Shown here one piece after another: positions 12,776 to 24,951 of a stretch of DNA of 64,000 nt. A program made the translations under genes and the position numbers. The stretch spans positions 46,390,800 through 46,454,799 of the forward strand of contig OX638132.1 of NCBI GenBank assembly GCA_951804985.1, in the 5' to 3' direction. Each line of letters opens with the position of its first letter. Positions within the stretch are counted from its first letter, which is position 1. The stretch comes from Dryomyza anilis (lineage: Eukaryota > Arthropoda > Insecta > Diptera > Dryomyzidae). A model generated the notes under the pieces. The model ran no database searches and was not told the DNA's origin. It saw only the letters and a program-made list of their open reading frames with translations.

Positions 12776-15199
12776 ATATTGTTTTGTCTATTTTATCTTT
12801 TTGAAGCGACTTTTGAAGCACTTTTAAAGCTATTTACCGCTTCAAAAGTGCTTCACAGGTCTTATTTTTAAGATGCTTATATTCTTTAGAATTCGGCAAA
12901 AACAAAAAAAAAACACACATCTTCATTAATGTTCACGTTCATAAATATTTTGCACGCTTTCCATTGTTACTTATTGTTCAATGTTTAGTAATATCATGAA
13001 TTCTTTTGTATATCATTATTATCTTAAAAACATAATAAATACATTAAAATCATAAAAAAAAAAACGCAAGAGTCTTCCTTTTCTTGCAGTCTTAGTCTTC
13101 CATTTGCTCTTGTCCTTTTTTTTGTTGCGAAATCTCGATTTTGTTCTCGCTTTTGTTCTTGCAAAAAAAAAATGCAAGAACAAGATGCAAGAACAAGAAA
13201 TTTTTAATCATCACTAATGTAAACAAATATCTGCCTTATACTTGAAATGTTTAAACTTGTCTAAGTTGCACTTCATTTTTCGTATTTCCTATAATAGGTA
13301 CTGAGATGTTAATAATTTGAAACTTTTTTACATTTTTTTTTTGCATTACTTTGTTTTGTTTATGTCCGAAATTAAGCTGTTTTGAAACATCAGTCAAAAA
13401 TCTATTAGAAGACTTATAAATGGTATTCTATTGAATAGATCATTTAAAAGAATTTAAAATATATTCAAATTAACTTTTCAAAACTTGTTCCACTTTACCT
13501 CAAGCTCCCCTATATATTTTACTAATAAAATAAATAAAAAACCAATATTATTAAAATTTTAATCATTTTTTAACGTTAAAATTTTGCTTGGAGTTGCTGG
13601 TGTTTTGTTGTTAATTCGATTAATGAAACAAAAAACAAATTTTAGACCAAATACCGTTGTTTTGGAAATATTGTTTCTCAAATAACAACATGTGAATTTT
13701 TGTACAACCAAAAATGTTTATTTTGGGAACTCCAAATTTTAATTAATGAAATTTTACTTAAGATCTTCTATATAAAATAAAATATATGTTCCTGGTTTTT
13801 TGTATACTTTTTTAAAAACCGTTTTAAACCGGTATAAAACCGAAACCGTTTATATCGGTATTGGATATCGGTTTATTTCTGATTTTCGTATAACGGTTTC
13901 GGTTACGGTTTCGGTTTTAAAAATGAAACGGTTTTAAACGGATATCGTTTTCGGTTACGGTTTCAATCCTTGATATTAACTAATTGTTATAAATGTATAT
14001 AATTTATATCATTAATTAAAATCAGAAATAACTTTTAATTTTTATTTCTATTTGGATTTTCACTGAGAGATATTACATTTTTAAAAAATATAAAAGGGTT
14101 TGGTTGAGATTTATACGAAAACCTTTTTTTAAGGTCTTTGGTAAATAGTTGTTAGTAGACAGAAAATTCAATTGGTCTCATTTATATGGAATCATTTATA
14201 TGGAATTTTGTTGGAATATGGTGATTTCGACCATTGCGTTGTTTTTGTCTTCCAAACATTTTTTTAACAATTTTTTTTTTCAAAATTTCTCGAACATAGT
14301 TGTTTTTGTCGAATATTTTTTGTAAAATGGTGATTTTTGACCATTGCGGTGTTTTTTTAGGCGTTCAAACATTTTTTAACCACATTTTTTTTCTAAATTT
14401 TTCGAAAATTGCTGTTTTTGCGGAATAAAATGTTTTGATCAAATATGTTGATTTCGAATATTAAGAGTCATATGAAAAGAGGATTGTGTATCAACGCTTT
14501 CAGCTTCTCAAAAATTACTAATGAGAGATATATTTTGAAAACCTTTATATCTCTCGCTGTTTAACCGCAACCGAAAATTTTTAAAAATAGAGTTTGCTCT
14601 CAGACTTTATTTTAATTTTTGGTTTTTACTGATTTATTTAATAAATGTCATTTAGTGAGAGTTAATGAGAAACCTTTTATCTCTTACATTTCTTTACATA
14701 TATTGTTATAAAATTATTCAATTTGTTTAGAAAACAAATAATTCTAGTAAAAACTTCCAATTTGGAATGATTTAAACACAAAATTATATGAAAACAACAA
14801 AAATTAATGAGACTTGATTTACGAAAATAAAATAATTTGATTAACCACCATCATGAAATAAAACAAAATTTAACAACGACAAACGAAAAATATTCATTAC
14901 TTCACTCGGAGCACTCGCTGCATTTTATAAAGATTCTATTGTTTTAGTTTTGATTTTAGAAACAAAACCAGTTTTCTACAATTTCAAGGACTGCAGTGTT
15001 TTTAAGCAAACGAATGTTGTGCAATATTCGTTTTCTCTTTTGAGTTCATTCTATTATACTCTCTTTCAATTACATGAGTCGATCATGCGGTGTTCAATAA
15101 AGTACTGTGCACTACTGTATGTTATGAAACGAATGCACTCATGCAGATGTTTAGTGTGCACTACGAAGGGATTTTTTTGAAATTCGCCTCCTTAGGTAC

Positions 15200-15850
15200 A
15201 CAAATCGGCGTGGCAAAATTGAACTTTTAATTAAAAATATGGGTGAAATAACAGTCATGAAATTTGGCTCAGTGACGTATATTGTAGTTGTTTATCTTTT
15301 TACAAATGTGGGCGGAATTGGACAAAAGGGCGTGTCCCCTTCCATATGATTATAACTATAAAAATGTTGTAACTCCTGACAGTCTAAAAGTAGACTAAGG
15401 TTTATATTACAAACTCCAATCGTCACGTAGAATGTGAGCGGGATTGGATTAAAGGGCGTGGCACCTCCCATATAGCCAAAACTTTAAAATTGATATAATT
15501 CCTGACATACTAAGAGTTGAGCTATAAAAATTAAAACAAATGTTCATATTTAAAACTCCAATCGTCACGTAGAATATGGGCGGGATTGCACAACGGGGCG
15601 TGGCATCTCTCATATAACTAAAACTTAAAAGCAGAGTTATAAAAATCGAAACAAAAGATTATATTAAACATTGTAATCGTCACGTAGAATGTGGGCGGAA
15701 TTGGACAATGGGGCGTGGCACCTCCCATATAACTAAAATTTTAAAAATGCTAACTCCTGACTTAATAAGAGCTGAGTTGTACAAATCGAAACAATGGATG
15801 TTACGTAGAATGTAAGGAATGGAAAAGTGGCATGGCACAACGTTCAATGT
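15200..15850 (+). repeat. Tandem repeat, 118-140-bp unit, about 5 copies
   Basis: Each unit carries a variant of gtcacgtagaatgtgggcgg, then aattggacaa.gggcgtggca and cctcccatataactaaaa (near 15302, 15421, 15561, 15679, 15799). Similar gggattggacaaagaggcgt phrases occur in the Helitron at 60792-63074, so this may be an eroded Helitron-type internal array. Confidence 0.7.
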
Positions 15851-16499
15851 GGGCGGGAAAAAATAGCGAATAGGCTTGCACTAAAAAGGAAAAAGGGTCG
15901 TAAATGTATCCACACTTTATAAACGATATTTGTCGTTTTGCAATTACACACAGAAAAAAAAAGTTCATACTATGTATGAATTTGTACATCAATTCTATGA
16001 ATTATTCATTATTACTCAACCAATGACCAAATTCATCCAATTTATGAATCGTTCATTAAACCGTAATGAATAAGTTCATAATATTGATGAACGCTTTCAT
16101 AATATTATAAAAATCATAAAATAAAAAAAAATATATTTTTTTATTTTCTTGTATTATTTTTTTTGTATTTTATTATTTTAATTTATTTATTTTTAAACTA
16201 CTTACATTTTATTTTATATCTACTCTTGCTGTTGCTGCCTATTGCTGCTGTATGTTGTTACGTGATGTTAAGTACCTGCGGCGCACGTTTCTTTGGAGTT
16301 GTAAACAACAAAGGAAACGATTCGGTCTATTTGTACGAAATGACATAGGAATAATAAAAACTTAGAATTATATCTGCTATCAGCGACTATCGACGCGTCG
16401 CAACGAGTAGTCAAAATAATCACTGCTCGTCATGCGGCCTAACTACTACGCGTCATGCGGCATGACGCGTCATTAAAATAAAAATATCTATTTATCAGA

Positions 16500-16750
16500 G
16501 CTCTCGATTTCATACGAGTAGCCCGGGTACCCGGGCGCTCGAAAGCCCGGGTAACCCGGGTAGTTCAAATACTCGAAAAACCCGAGTATTAAATGTTCGA
16601 GCTACCCGGGTAGTTCGCAAAACCCGGGTAGTTTGTTCGTTCGTTTGTTCGAGCTATTCGAGAAGCTCGTTTGTTCGAGTAGCTCGATTGCTCGTTCGTT
16701 GTTCGAGTAGCTCGTTCGTTCGTTAGTTTGTTCGTTTGTTCGATTGACGA
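16500..16750. repeat. CCCGGGT / TTCGTTCG palindromic low-complexity block
   Basis: Dense runs of acccgggta, cccgggtaacccgggtag, ttcgagctacccgggt, then gttcgttcgtttgttcgag. Highly self-complementary and much more GC-rich than its surroundings. Resembles hAT subterminal motif arrays, but no terminal repeats or duplication could be assigned. Confidence 0.6.
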
Positions 16751-16906
16751 TTGTTCATTTGATCGCTTGTTAATTTGTCTGTCCGTTCGTTTGCTTGATG
16801 TGGGAGTTGGTCGGAAGTGGTTGGAAAAATGTGGATGGACAAAAGTGGGTGGGTGGGCAAAAGTGGGCGGAAAATGATAAAAAGACCGGAAAATGATAAA
16901 AAGACC

Positions 16907-16939
16907 GGTCCAGGTCCCCCCTTTGGGGGGACCTGGACC
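16907..16939. other. Perfect 15-bp hairpin with TTT loop
   Basis: GGTCCAGGTCCCCCC (16907-16921), loop TTT, then the exact reverse complement (16925-16939). It opens the 108-bp array, whose later units carry degenerate versions (gacccccttttgggggtc). Confidence 0.9.
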
Positions 16940-17335
16940 ACTCCGAAGGGTACCATTAGCGTTCTAATGATGTCCGCTATCGATTTCCGAAATAAAAATT
17001 GTTAGGTCATAAATGGGTTTTTGACCCCCTATTGGGGGTCATGGATCACTCCAAAGGGTACCTTTAGCCTTATAATGATGTTCCCTCTCGATTTCCTAAA
17101 TAAAAAGTTTTGGGTCATAAATGGGTTTTTGATCCCCTTTTGGGGGTTATGGACCACTCCAAAGGGTACCATTAGTCTTCTAATGAGGTTCGCTATCCAT
17201 TTCCGCAATAAAACAAATTTGGACAAAAAGTGGTTTTTGACCCCCTTTTGGGGGTCAGGGACCACTGAGAGTGGTACCATTCGATTTCCCTTGATGTCTG
17301 CTACCGATTTCTGCAATAAAATTTTTTTTCGGTCT
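16907..17335 (+). repeat. 108-bp tandem array, 4 units
   Basis: The marker TACC after AAGGG lies at 16951, 17059, 17167 and 17275, an exact 108-bp period. Each unit has a GACCCCC/GGGGGTC hairpin, caccactccaaagggtacc, a diverged ctaatgatgt block and ccgaaataaaa. Because 108 is a multiple of 3, both strands stay open (ORFs 17021-17434 and 17029-17316), but these are repeat artefacts. Confidence 0.85.
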
Positions 17336-17622
17336 TTTTATCACTTTCCGCCCACTTTTTTGCGCGTGACGTGGAGGCTGCGCTGCTTTGCGTCAAAATA
17401 TGTATATGAATACCTTAATGAACGCAATTCATAACAATTATGAACGCATTTATTATATCAATTTCGCTCAAATTGTACATTCGAAGAATAGTTCATAAAT
17501 AGAATGATTTTTTGAATATATATTATGAACGGTGTCTCAATTAACGGCGTTCATACCATTTATCAACAACATGTTTTGTTTTTGAAAGAATTCATATGGA
17601 TTTTTTTTCATTTTCGAAATAA

Positions 17623-18481
17623 AGATTTTTAATTATTGTAGATACTTATTCGAAATGGTTGGATACCAAATTAATGAAACCGACAAAGCTAGAAAATGTT
17701 ATTATTGAATTGAGAGGGATATTCTCGTATTTTGAGATTCCGAAAACTATAGTTTCGGATAACGGGCCACCGTTTAGTTCCGATGGTTTTACTAATTTTT
17801 ACAAATCTAATAATATTCTGTGCATGAAAAGCCCTCCTTACCATTCCCAATCTAATGGAGCAGCAGAAAGAGCTGTACAAACTGCAAAATCATATTTAAA
17901 AAAATACTTTCGAGATCCCTAAACAAATACAATGCCGCTTAATGTCATATTAAATAATTTGTTGTTTAAATATCGATCTACACTATCGACTGTTACCGGA
18001 CAATGTCCTAATGATTTAATTTTTCAAAATAAAACCAGAAATTTGCTTAATAGTTTATATACTGAAAAGAAGGCGGATATTAGTAAGAATAATACATATA
18101 ATTTTAATAAGATGTATAATAATGGAAACAACATGCAACTGAGAAAAAAGTTAATAAAACTGAAACCTGGTGATCGTGTGTTATATAAATCTAGGAATAA
18201 TTTTGAGGTTATCCATTTAACCTTCCTGCCATAGTACTTAGACCCTTGGGGAATGTTATGTATATGTTAAATGTTAATGAATATCATAGAAGTGCTCATG
18301 TATCACAGATAAGATAAGAAAATATTAAGTCAGTAATGGAGTCAGTCAGATGAACTAGATGTCCACAAGAAAATAATGAAAAGATTTTTGTTAAACGCAA
18401 ACGATCTGAATATGAACAAGACGAAGTTAATTTAAGAAGATCAGAACGAATAAAAAATAAACAAATTATAATAGATATCTA
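17623..18481 (+). pseudogene. Ty3/Gypsy-like integrase C-terminal part of pol, broken
   Basis: The integrase catalytic core reads LIIVDTYSKWLD (first Asp), then IVSDNGPPFSS (second Asp), then SNGAAERAVQTAK with Glu exactly 35 residues after the second Asp: an intact DD35E spacing. An in-frame TAA at 17920-17922 ends it after FRDP. The same frame then continues 17932-18234 (FKYRSTLSTVTGQCPNDLIF; KLKPGDRVLYKSRNN), and after a frameshift RPLGNVMYMLNVNEYHRSAH and a basic tail, RRSERIKNKQ. Protease, RT and RNase H are absent. The upstream boundary abuts MITE C. Clearly dead. Confidence 0.85.
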
Positions 18482-18489
18482 AGAATTAA

Positions 18490-18960
<471 letters not shown>

Positions 18961-18976
18961 CACAAAATATATAACA

Positions 18977-19270
18977 GTATGGTTGTGTGGAATCATAATA
19001 TGGTCACTGAGAACAATAGTATGGTTGTGTGAAATCTGGATATGTTCACTGACAACCATAGTATGGTTGTGTGGAATCATAATATGGTTACTGACAACCA
19101 TAGTATGGTTGTACGAAATTTGGATATGGACACTGACAACCATAGTATGGTTGTGTGGAATAATAATATGGTCACTGAGAACCATATTATGGTTGTGTGA
19201 AATCGGGTTATGGTCACTGAGGACAATAGTATGGTTGTTGAAAATCATACTATTGCCATTGAGGATCGTA
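18977..19270 (+). repeat. 42-bp tandem array in W, 7 units
   Basis: ATGGTTGTGTGGAATCATAA-type units start at 18979, 19021, 19063, 19105, 19147, 19189 and 19231, exactly 42 bp apart. Each unit contains actgacaaccatagtatggt, which is itself palindromic. Two unit sub-types alternate (aatcataatatgg and aaatctggatatg). The 117- and 182-codon ORFs on both strands here are artefacts of the multiple-of-3 period. Confidence 0.85.
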
Positions 19271-19399
19271 ATAATGTTCTCAATATTGTCACTGAGGATC
19301 ATATTAGACAAATTACTTGATTGCCTACAACCATAACCCTCAATCAAAGTATGATACCCTTCAAATATGATCACCACAACCATGTTTTTTCTCTGCGTG

Positions 19400-19800
19400 A
19401 ATACAAACCATATTTTATTTAAGGAATGCTTTTTTATTATCACGTAAGTATATTTTATTTGCAGGTAAACATTCTTTGTTTAGGTAATATGTGCATGCAA
19501 ATATGATTTATTTGCATCCAAACAATATTTTATTTGAGGAATGTATTTTATTATCACGTAAGTATATTTTATTTGCAGGTAAACATTCTTTGTTTGGGTA
19601 ATGTGTGCATGCAAATATGTTATATTTGCATCTAAACAATACTTTATTAAATTATTAAATTTTATTGTCACGTAAATATATTTTATTTTCAGGAAAACAT
19701 TTATTGTTTGGGTAATATGTGCATGCAAATTTGATTTCTTTGCATCCAAATAAAAAATATTTGAGTCATTCATATTTACATATTACCCAAACAAGACATT
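19400..19800 (+). repeat. 117-bp tandem array, right part (V)
   Basis: About three and a half units with tgcatgcaaat markers near 19494, 19611 and 19727, continuous in sequence with 9118-9310. Confidence 0.8.
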
Positions 19801-19847
19801 GTTTCCAGCAGAAGTTGTTTGGGTCAGTACTATTTTTTCAGCGTGTA

Positions 19848-21140
19848 CACTTCATTAATACTATATTTACAACATCTGTTTTTCCTTCTGCTTGGAAGAT
19901 AGCTCGGGTAGTTCCTATAAGAAAAAAAGGTAATTTCAGTACTTTTGGAATCCTACGTCCTATAAGTGTTCTTCCTTCGTTATCTAAGTGTTGAAATTCT
20001 AATTAAATTGCAAATTATGGAACATGTGTCTAAAAATGCAGTACTTAATAACTTTCAATCGGGTTTCCGTAAAGGCTTTAATACTACTTCTTTGTTACTG
20101 GGACTAACTGATGCAGTCAGAAAGAATCTGAATATTAATAAACTGTGTGTTCTGTTACTGTTAGACTTGTCGAAAGATTTTGATCGTATTCTAAACAAAT
20201 TATTTTCAAAGTTCAAATTCTCTAAACTATTTGTAAGTTGCGCAAACACCAACACAGATATTTTAGATTTCAGTAGTGGTGTTCCACAGGGCTCTGTATT
20301 GGGTCCTATTCTCTTTACGTTGTATGTAAATGATTTCATCCTTTTTTGTATGCAAATGATATTCAATTTTTATTTTTTGGTGAATACCAGTTCTTAGATG
20401 TGTTAGAAGCATCAATCAATTTTAATATAATTATGTAATTGGATGACACTTAATGGCTTAAGTATTTATTAATTCCACAAAAACTAAGGCAATGGTTTTT
20501 AAAAGTCATATTTCAACCAATTTTAAGTTATTCAACCAAATGCAATATACAAATTAATAATGTTTATATTGAATTTGGTTATTTGCTTAAATGTTTAGGA
20601 GTAAACATTTATGTATGTATATGTATATATCTATAGATAATAAACTAACCTTCGATGAGCACATTAATAGTCTAAGTTCTAAATTAAATTTTAATTTAAG
20701 AAAATTATATAGTTTGAACTTCTGCCTTTTATGTTAAGTATAAGGCAGTACATGCTTTGTTATTTTCTACTTTAACTTATTGCATCGAAGTTTTTTCTGG
20801 TAACCTATCATACAATATAAAAATAATACAGCTTTTATTTAACAAAATAATTCGATATTTGTTTAATTTAGGAATACGTAAGCATGTCTCCACTTTCGTA
20901 TTGCAACAATAATCTAATTGTTGTTTTTTTATATCAGCATAAAAACCAATTACTTAAATATCTTGTCAAACAATATATTTTTTTCTCATTCAACTAGAAA
21001 CCCTCAAATTATATTTCCTAGAATTTGCTACTTTTTATTTGAAGGATCATTTCATATCAGAACTGCTCGTTATTGGAATACTCTTCCAATTAGAGATCAT
21101 TTTCTTTCTCTATCAATATTTTTAAACGCAACCTTTTAGA
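19848..21140 (+). pseudogene. LINE reverse transcriptase, 3' half, decayed
   Basis: Reverse-transcriptase motifs can be read across three frames: FINTIFTTSVFPSAWKIARVV, RPISVLPSLSK, NNFQSGFRKGFNTTSLLL, LLLDLSKDFDRI (motif A, DxSKxFD), then GVPQGSVLGPILFTLYVND (motif B). The YADD box should follow at about 20350 but appears only as CMQMI. Distal fragments ALLFSTLTYCIEVFSG and GSFHIRTARYWNTLPIR (20750-21120) match the usual Jockey-like C-terminus. Several frameshifts and stops. It is the continuation of 7524-7910 beyond V. Confidence 0.8.
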
Positions 21141-21573
21141 ATACATGTCACATAATGTTTAATCTCACGTTTATTTGTATATAATTTACACACCTTATGT
21201 TTTTGTTGTGGTTACAACGAAAGCAAATTCGATTAAATTACAAATCAAATCACAAATAAATGAATTGAGATCGATTGGAAGCAATCGACATTGAATTAGC
21301 CGCAATTCGGTCCTTTATGATTCAACAAGATGAAAAATGTGAAACCAAAACCTAAACTTCATTAAAAATATCGACGTCGAAAATCAAATTAAATTTGTTT
21401 TTTTCGCTTGTAGTGAACCGTTCGTGCAAAAATAAGTGTTTTGAGTCGTTAGTGTCGGTATACTAAATAAGTACATCGAACAGTATAAATAAAATTAAAA
21501 TTGGTGAAGTGAGATAAAAAATATAAAGTGAAAACTTAAAATACGGCTATAATTAGACTCTGCCTTTTCGCAT
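21141..21573. other. LINE 3' flank and unclassified sequence
   Basis: 21180-21270 is A/T-rich and ends in acaaatcaaatcacaaataa, a plausible LINE 3' tail. 21410-21560 (gtagtgaaccgttcgtgcaa ... gtcgttagtgtcggtatac) resembles a retroelement 5' leader by composition only. No gene. Confidence 0.35.
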
Positions 21574-21845
21574 TTTATATCCTACACTAAGAGTCAAAGG
21601 CTATATTGAGTTTGGTACGCCGTTTATAACACACAGAAGGAAGCATATCCGGTACGAAAAAGTAGTGATCAGCATGACCTCCTGAGTCGATTTAGAGATG
21701 GCCGTCTGTCTGTTGAAATCACGATTACAGAAAAACTAGAAGAGCTAGATCAATGAAACTTAGATTACTTATATATCTAAGCTGTCCTGTCCTGAGAACC
21801 ACTTATGTAAATACCTCATATACAATTTACATATACAGAGGAATT
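21574..21845 (-). mobile_element. DINE-1-like copy ii, truncated
   Basis: Minus-strand copy of the subfamily at 12039-12775: tatcctacactaagagtc, ggtacgccgtttataac, gatcagcatgacctcctgag, gtctgtctgttg, and cctcatatacaatttac. The remainder is missing. Confidence 0.75.
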
Positions 21846-21869
21846 TCACGATATACGGTCTTAAGTGTA

Positions 21870-22180
21870 CTTTCTTGTTAAAGCCATAACATTCCTTGAT
21901 TGGTTCATGTACAATAACTGTTTTAATTTTTATTTAATGACTGTTCAGTTTTTTGTAACATGCATTGAAAAATGAAAAATTACTAATTTCATTTTACTCA
22001 AAAACGTTACGTATGGGGAAAAACTAAAACGGCAGTTATGTAGAAATGGTATGAATGAAAAGTGCTGATTTTGCCGAACAGTGTTATTAATGAATTGATG
22101 AATTAATGAATATTTCATTTTTTTTTTAATGTGATTTTTTAGTTTTATCTTCAAGAGTATTGTTGATAACAAACATTTTT
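21870..22180 (-). repeat. Repeat shared with the interior of hAT E2
   Basis: The ordered phrases ttcatgtacaataactgttttaat, gcattgaaaaatg, ttacgtatggggaaaaacta and gccgaacagtgttatta recur at 47215-47440 inside hAT E2 (with gaatcagtacatt at 47376). So this is a fragment of an element related to the E family. No terminus identified. Confidence 0.6.
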
Positions 22181-22214
22181 GTAAATTTTTTAACTATAAG
22201 AAATTATAATTTAT

Positions 22215-22359
22215 TATACCCTACACCTATGAGGTACAGGGTATATTAACTTTGTGCATATATTGTAACGCTCCTTAGGAGGCGTGTCCGGTATGGAAAA
22301 GTATATATATTCTTGATCAGCATCACTACCCGAGTCCGTTTAGCCATGTCCGTCTGTCC

Positions 22360-22407
<48 letters not shown>

Positions 22408-23077
22408 TGTTGTCTTGCTGTCCGAATACAGAATAACTTAAGAAATACTGATCAGAATGCGATGAAATTTCGTCTCAATATATTTTAGCCAAAAGTAGGA
22501 ACTGAGTTTGAAAATGAGAAAAATCAGTCAACGGACACGCCCACCTCCCATACAAGTCACTTTTATATAACTCTTTCGAAACGAATATTTCGAAAAGTAT
22601 TCAAGGTATTGTTATAAAATTTAAAAGGTATTGTTAGAATTTACCTAAAACTATGTGGTCCAAAAATGGGCGTGATCCGCCCACTTTTTTTTTCATTATT
22701 TCCCGGGTTTTCATAGTGGAAATTTGATTCGTAAATTATTAAAATCAAATCTATGAAATATTAGCCTTTCAAAATTTAAAATATAGGCGTGGTCCGCCCA
22801 ATTATATTTTTCAAATTTTTTTTTTAGTTTTTTATACTTTATATAAATTTTTTAATTTATGGGGATATAAGACGTAAATTTCTGATATATGAATAATATT
22901 CTGAGGGTGGGGAAGTTCAGCATAATTAAAAATTTAAAATTAAGGTATACAATTAAATATTCCTCATTAATATCACCACCAAAGGTGTAGGGTATTCCAT
23001 AGTTGGGCCCGACCAACTATAAAAATCCGCCTCATGTGACCGAACTTACCCATGTGACCTAACTTTCCCAACTCGTT
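22215..23077 (-). mobile_element. DINE-1-like copy iii, near full length
   Basis: Minus-strand copy: ataccctacacctatgaggt at one end, gtatatatattcttgatcag, a (GTCT)n tract at 22345-22405, cggacacgcccacctcccat, paired gtggtccgccca blocks, and cctaactttcccaactcg at the other end. It is the best consensus-like copy with 40313-41134, about 830-860 bp. DINE-1 elements are nonautonomous Helentrons, so no protein is expected. Confidence 0.9.
22340..22410 (+). repeat. (GTCT)n microsatellite of DINE-1 iii
   Basis: More than ten GTCT/GTCC tetranucleotides. The tract length varies among the copies in this window (12600, 22340, 33725, 40075, 40990), the hallmark that gave mini-me elements their name. 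Confidence 0.95.
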
Positions 23078-23972
23078 TTTATTTGGAATCAGTACATTGA
23101 GGATTCCAAAATTTAGCCATTTCCAGGTTTCTACATATCGTATGAATACTCTATTTTTATGTATTAAACTAACTTTTAAGATCTTTGGTTAATTAAAAAA
23201 AATACTAGAACAATAATTTTAATAATTTTATGAATCAACGTAAGCTATATCTAAGGATTAACTTAACCTTTATGAATTCATGGCGCCCACGTCTGTTTTC
23301 ACAATACATTTATTTGGATTATGGAACAAATTGTGTGCGACATAAACAAACATTTCTGTTCACACATCATCAGCATGCATCCCTTGAAAAATAATTTATT
23401 ATTCCAAGTCTGAGACTGTCGTCAGGAATCAATTGAAATGAATTGGACGCCCCGAACAACGAATGCATAAAAATCAAATTCGTTAGAAACGCTTTAGTCT
23501 GTAAAATATCAAAACCCTCAACGTGTGCACGTGGCAAAGGGCACGTGCACACAATTCAGGTTAAGTCTGCGATTAAATTAATCGGTGATTAGTAAAGGAC
23601 CGTATAACGAAACAAGTCTGCAATATATTGGCATAAATAACGAATGTAAAAACAGGAATAATTATTAACAGGAAGGGGACTTGAGTGTGCTTAAATTTTT
23701 CTAATTTAATTTTTTATTTACCTAGCAACTTCGTCTCCAGTATTTAACAGTATCGAAACATTTTATTGTTTATTAATAGTGATGATATACAAATGCAATA
23801 TTTCTTTTCTTACGTTTTTGCTATGCACTTGTATATACAAACAACGAAAGATTATCGTAATAAAGCTTATTTCACACTAAAAAACAAAGATATTTGCAAA
23901 TTTCTTTTATTTGCAAATTGCTCAGGTCAAACATTTTTCACTTATTGTTTGGAAAAGTTTTTTGTTTGCATA
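23078..23972. other. Unclassified DNA with an E-box-containing hairpin
   Basis: No gene recognised. 23523-23533 (GTGTGCACGTG) and 23542-23552 form a perfect 11-bp stem around an 8-nt loop, with CACGTG in both arms. The 60-codon minus-strand ORF at 23370-23552 begins within this hairpin and has no recognisable domain. Confidence 0.5.
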
Positions 23973-24186
23973 TGGGCATTTCCTGGGGTTCCGGACGGGA
24001 CATTTGTACGCTTAAAACTTTAATATCTCGAAGGAACATTAATGAATTTATTTGATTTTTTTTGTACATATAGTATTTAAATAGGACTAAGCATCTGCAA
24101 TATGCAATTCTTTACGGTAGGTCATGAGATATAAATAAAATAGTGGGCGGTACAAAAACGAAAGTCAATATCGAGGTTCATAGGAT

Positions 24187-24951
24187 TAGGGACGAAATTT
24201 CGGGACTAAAAAAATTTGAATCCCGGGATTCCGGGATTAGTCCCGGGATTTAAAAATATTATAGCAAAGACATAAAATAACCATATCTATGTTTGAATAA
24301 TAAACAATTATATTGCTTAAAGCTCAAACAAAACTCATATATTCAAATTGGAGCTGTAAAGGTTGAATTACGACTACTTTTGATTACGATTACTAAAGAA
24401 TCGTAATCAAAAACTTTAATTACGATTCTTAGTAGTCGAAATCAAAAATTTTGATTACTTGAAAATAATCAAAAAAAAGTAATCCGACTACTTTTATTTT
24501 GATTATTTGAAATTTAGATTTTTTAAAAAGATTTATTCTCGGTCAAATGTTTTTTATTGCAGTACGCACAATTTCATTGTAATGAATGTGAAAAATTTTA
24601 GTTTTAGACCCAAATGAAAAAATGTTAGGGTGATAAATTATATTTATTTATGTTTTTTGTTATTAATAAAGGTTACATTTATAGACAACAGTTTCAGTTT
24701 TATCGCTATTCGAAACCCGGATTTAATTCGCCAGAGACCGTCATGATATTATAATTATTTACTATTTCGGGTTCATTTTTATCAATTGTGAATTTGTTAA
24801 AAGTTCTTTATTATTGACATCAATGTTTTAATATTACAGTCTATTAAAAGTTAGATTTACTTTTTCACAAAATGTGTACAAAAACATTGAAAGACTTTTG
24901 TATAAACTCAAATTTGACTCAAATCCCGGGATCCCGGGATTGAGATCCCTA
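24187..24951. mobile_element. hAT-type element E1 in F1
   Basis: Ends TAGGGA... and ...GATCCCTA with CCCGGGAT subterminal repeats, as in E2. Comparison with F2 (gttcatatggatattcc) shows the target was ATATGGAT: it is present intact after the adjacent MITE at 25520-25527, and before E1 as ATAGGAT with one base lost. 8-bp duplication, nTnnnnAn pattern. It is the empty site for the mini-A insertion in E2. The interior holds an imperfect palindrome at 24355-24500 built from gattacgattact/agtagtcg. Confidence 0.85.

Larger units (their letters stand above)
10280..13972. mobile_element. hAT-type transposon B, inverted relative to A (3693 bp)
   Basis: Same ends as element A (CAAGGATTGAAACC, inverse at 13959-13972). 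Its own 8-bp duplication, ATATTAAC (10272-10279 and 13973-13980), fits nTnnnnAn. The interior is the reverse complement of A: the 18-bp array, the foldback MITE, and the paired tgcaagaacaa blocks. It is longer because a DINE-1 copy inserted at 12039-12775. A lacks that insert, so A gives the empty site within the run of A after agaagaaaagag. No transposase. Confidence 0.9.
9905..15180. mobile_element. Palindromic element M, split by hAT B
   Basis: 9905-10271 and about 13981-15180 flank hAT B. The outer arms are inverted: gtgcactaaacatctgcatga at the left matches tgcagatgtttagtgtgcac at about 15146-15165. Motifs such as acaaatgagttcaaa / tttgagttcatt and gaactgcactactcg also pair. Within the right part, 14218-14440 holds two to three direct repeats of a 112-bp unit (atggtgatttcgaccattgc). 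No coding sequence recognised. Confidence 0.5.
15947..17590. mobile_element. MITE C, relative of D, with internal insertion
   Basis: Left end TA then CACACAGAAAAAAAAAGTTC. The interior from 15970 to 16490 (gttcat/atgaac-rich, poly-A/T block, ggagttgtaaacaacaaagg, catgacgcgtcat) is the reverse complement of D at 27240-28770. The distal part (17395-17570) matches 26940-27080. C contains about 0.85 kb absent from D (about 16497-17358: a CCCGGG palindrome block and a 108-bp array). The right terminus is eroded. Confidence 0.7.

Noticed and set aside
17021..17434. 137-codon ORF with TPKGTISL repeats
   Set aside because: Generated by the 108-bp tandem array; the opposite strand is equally open.
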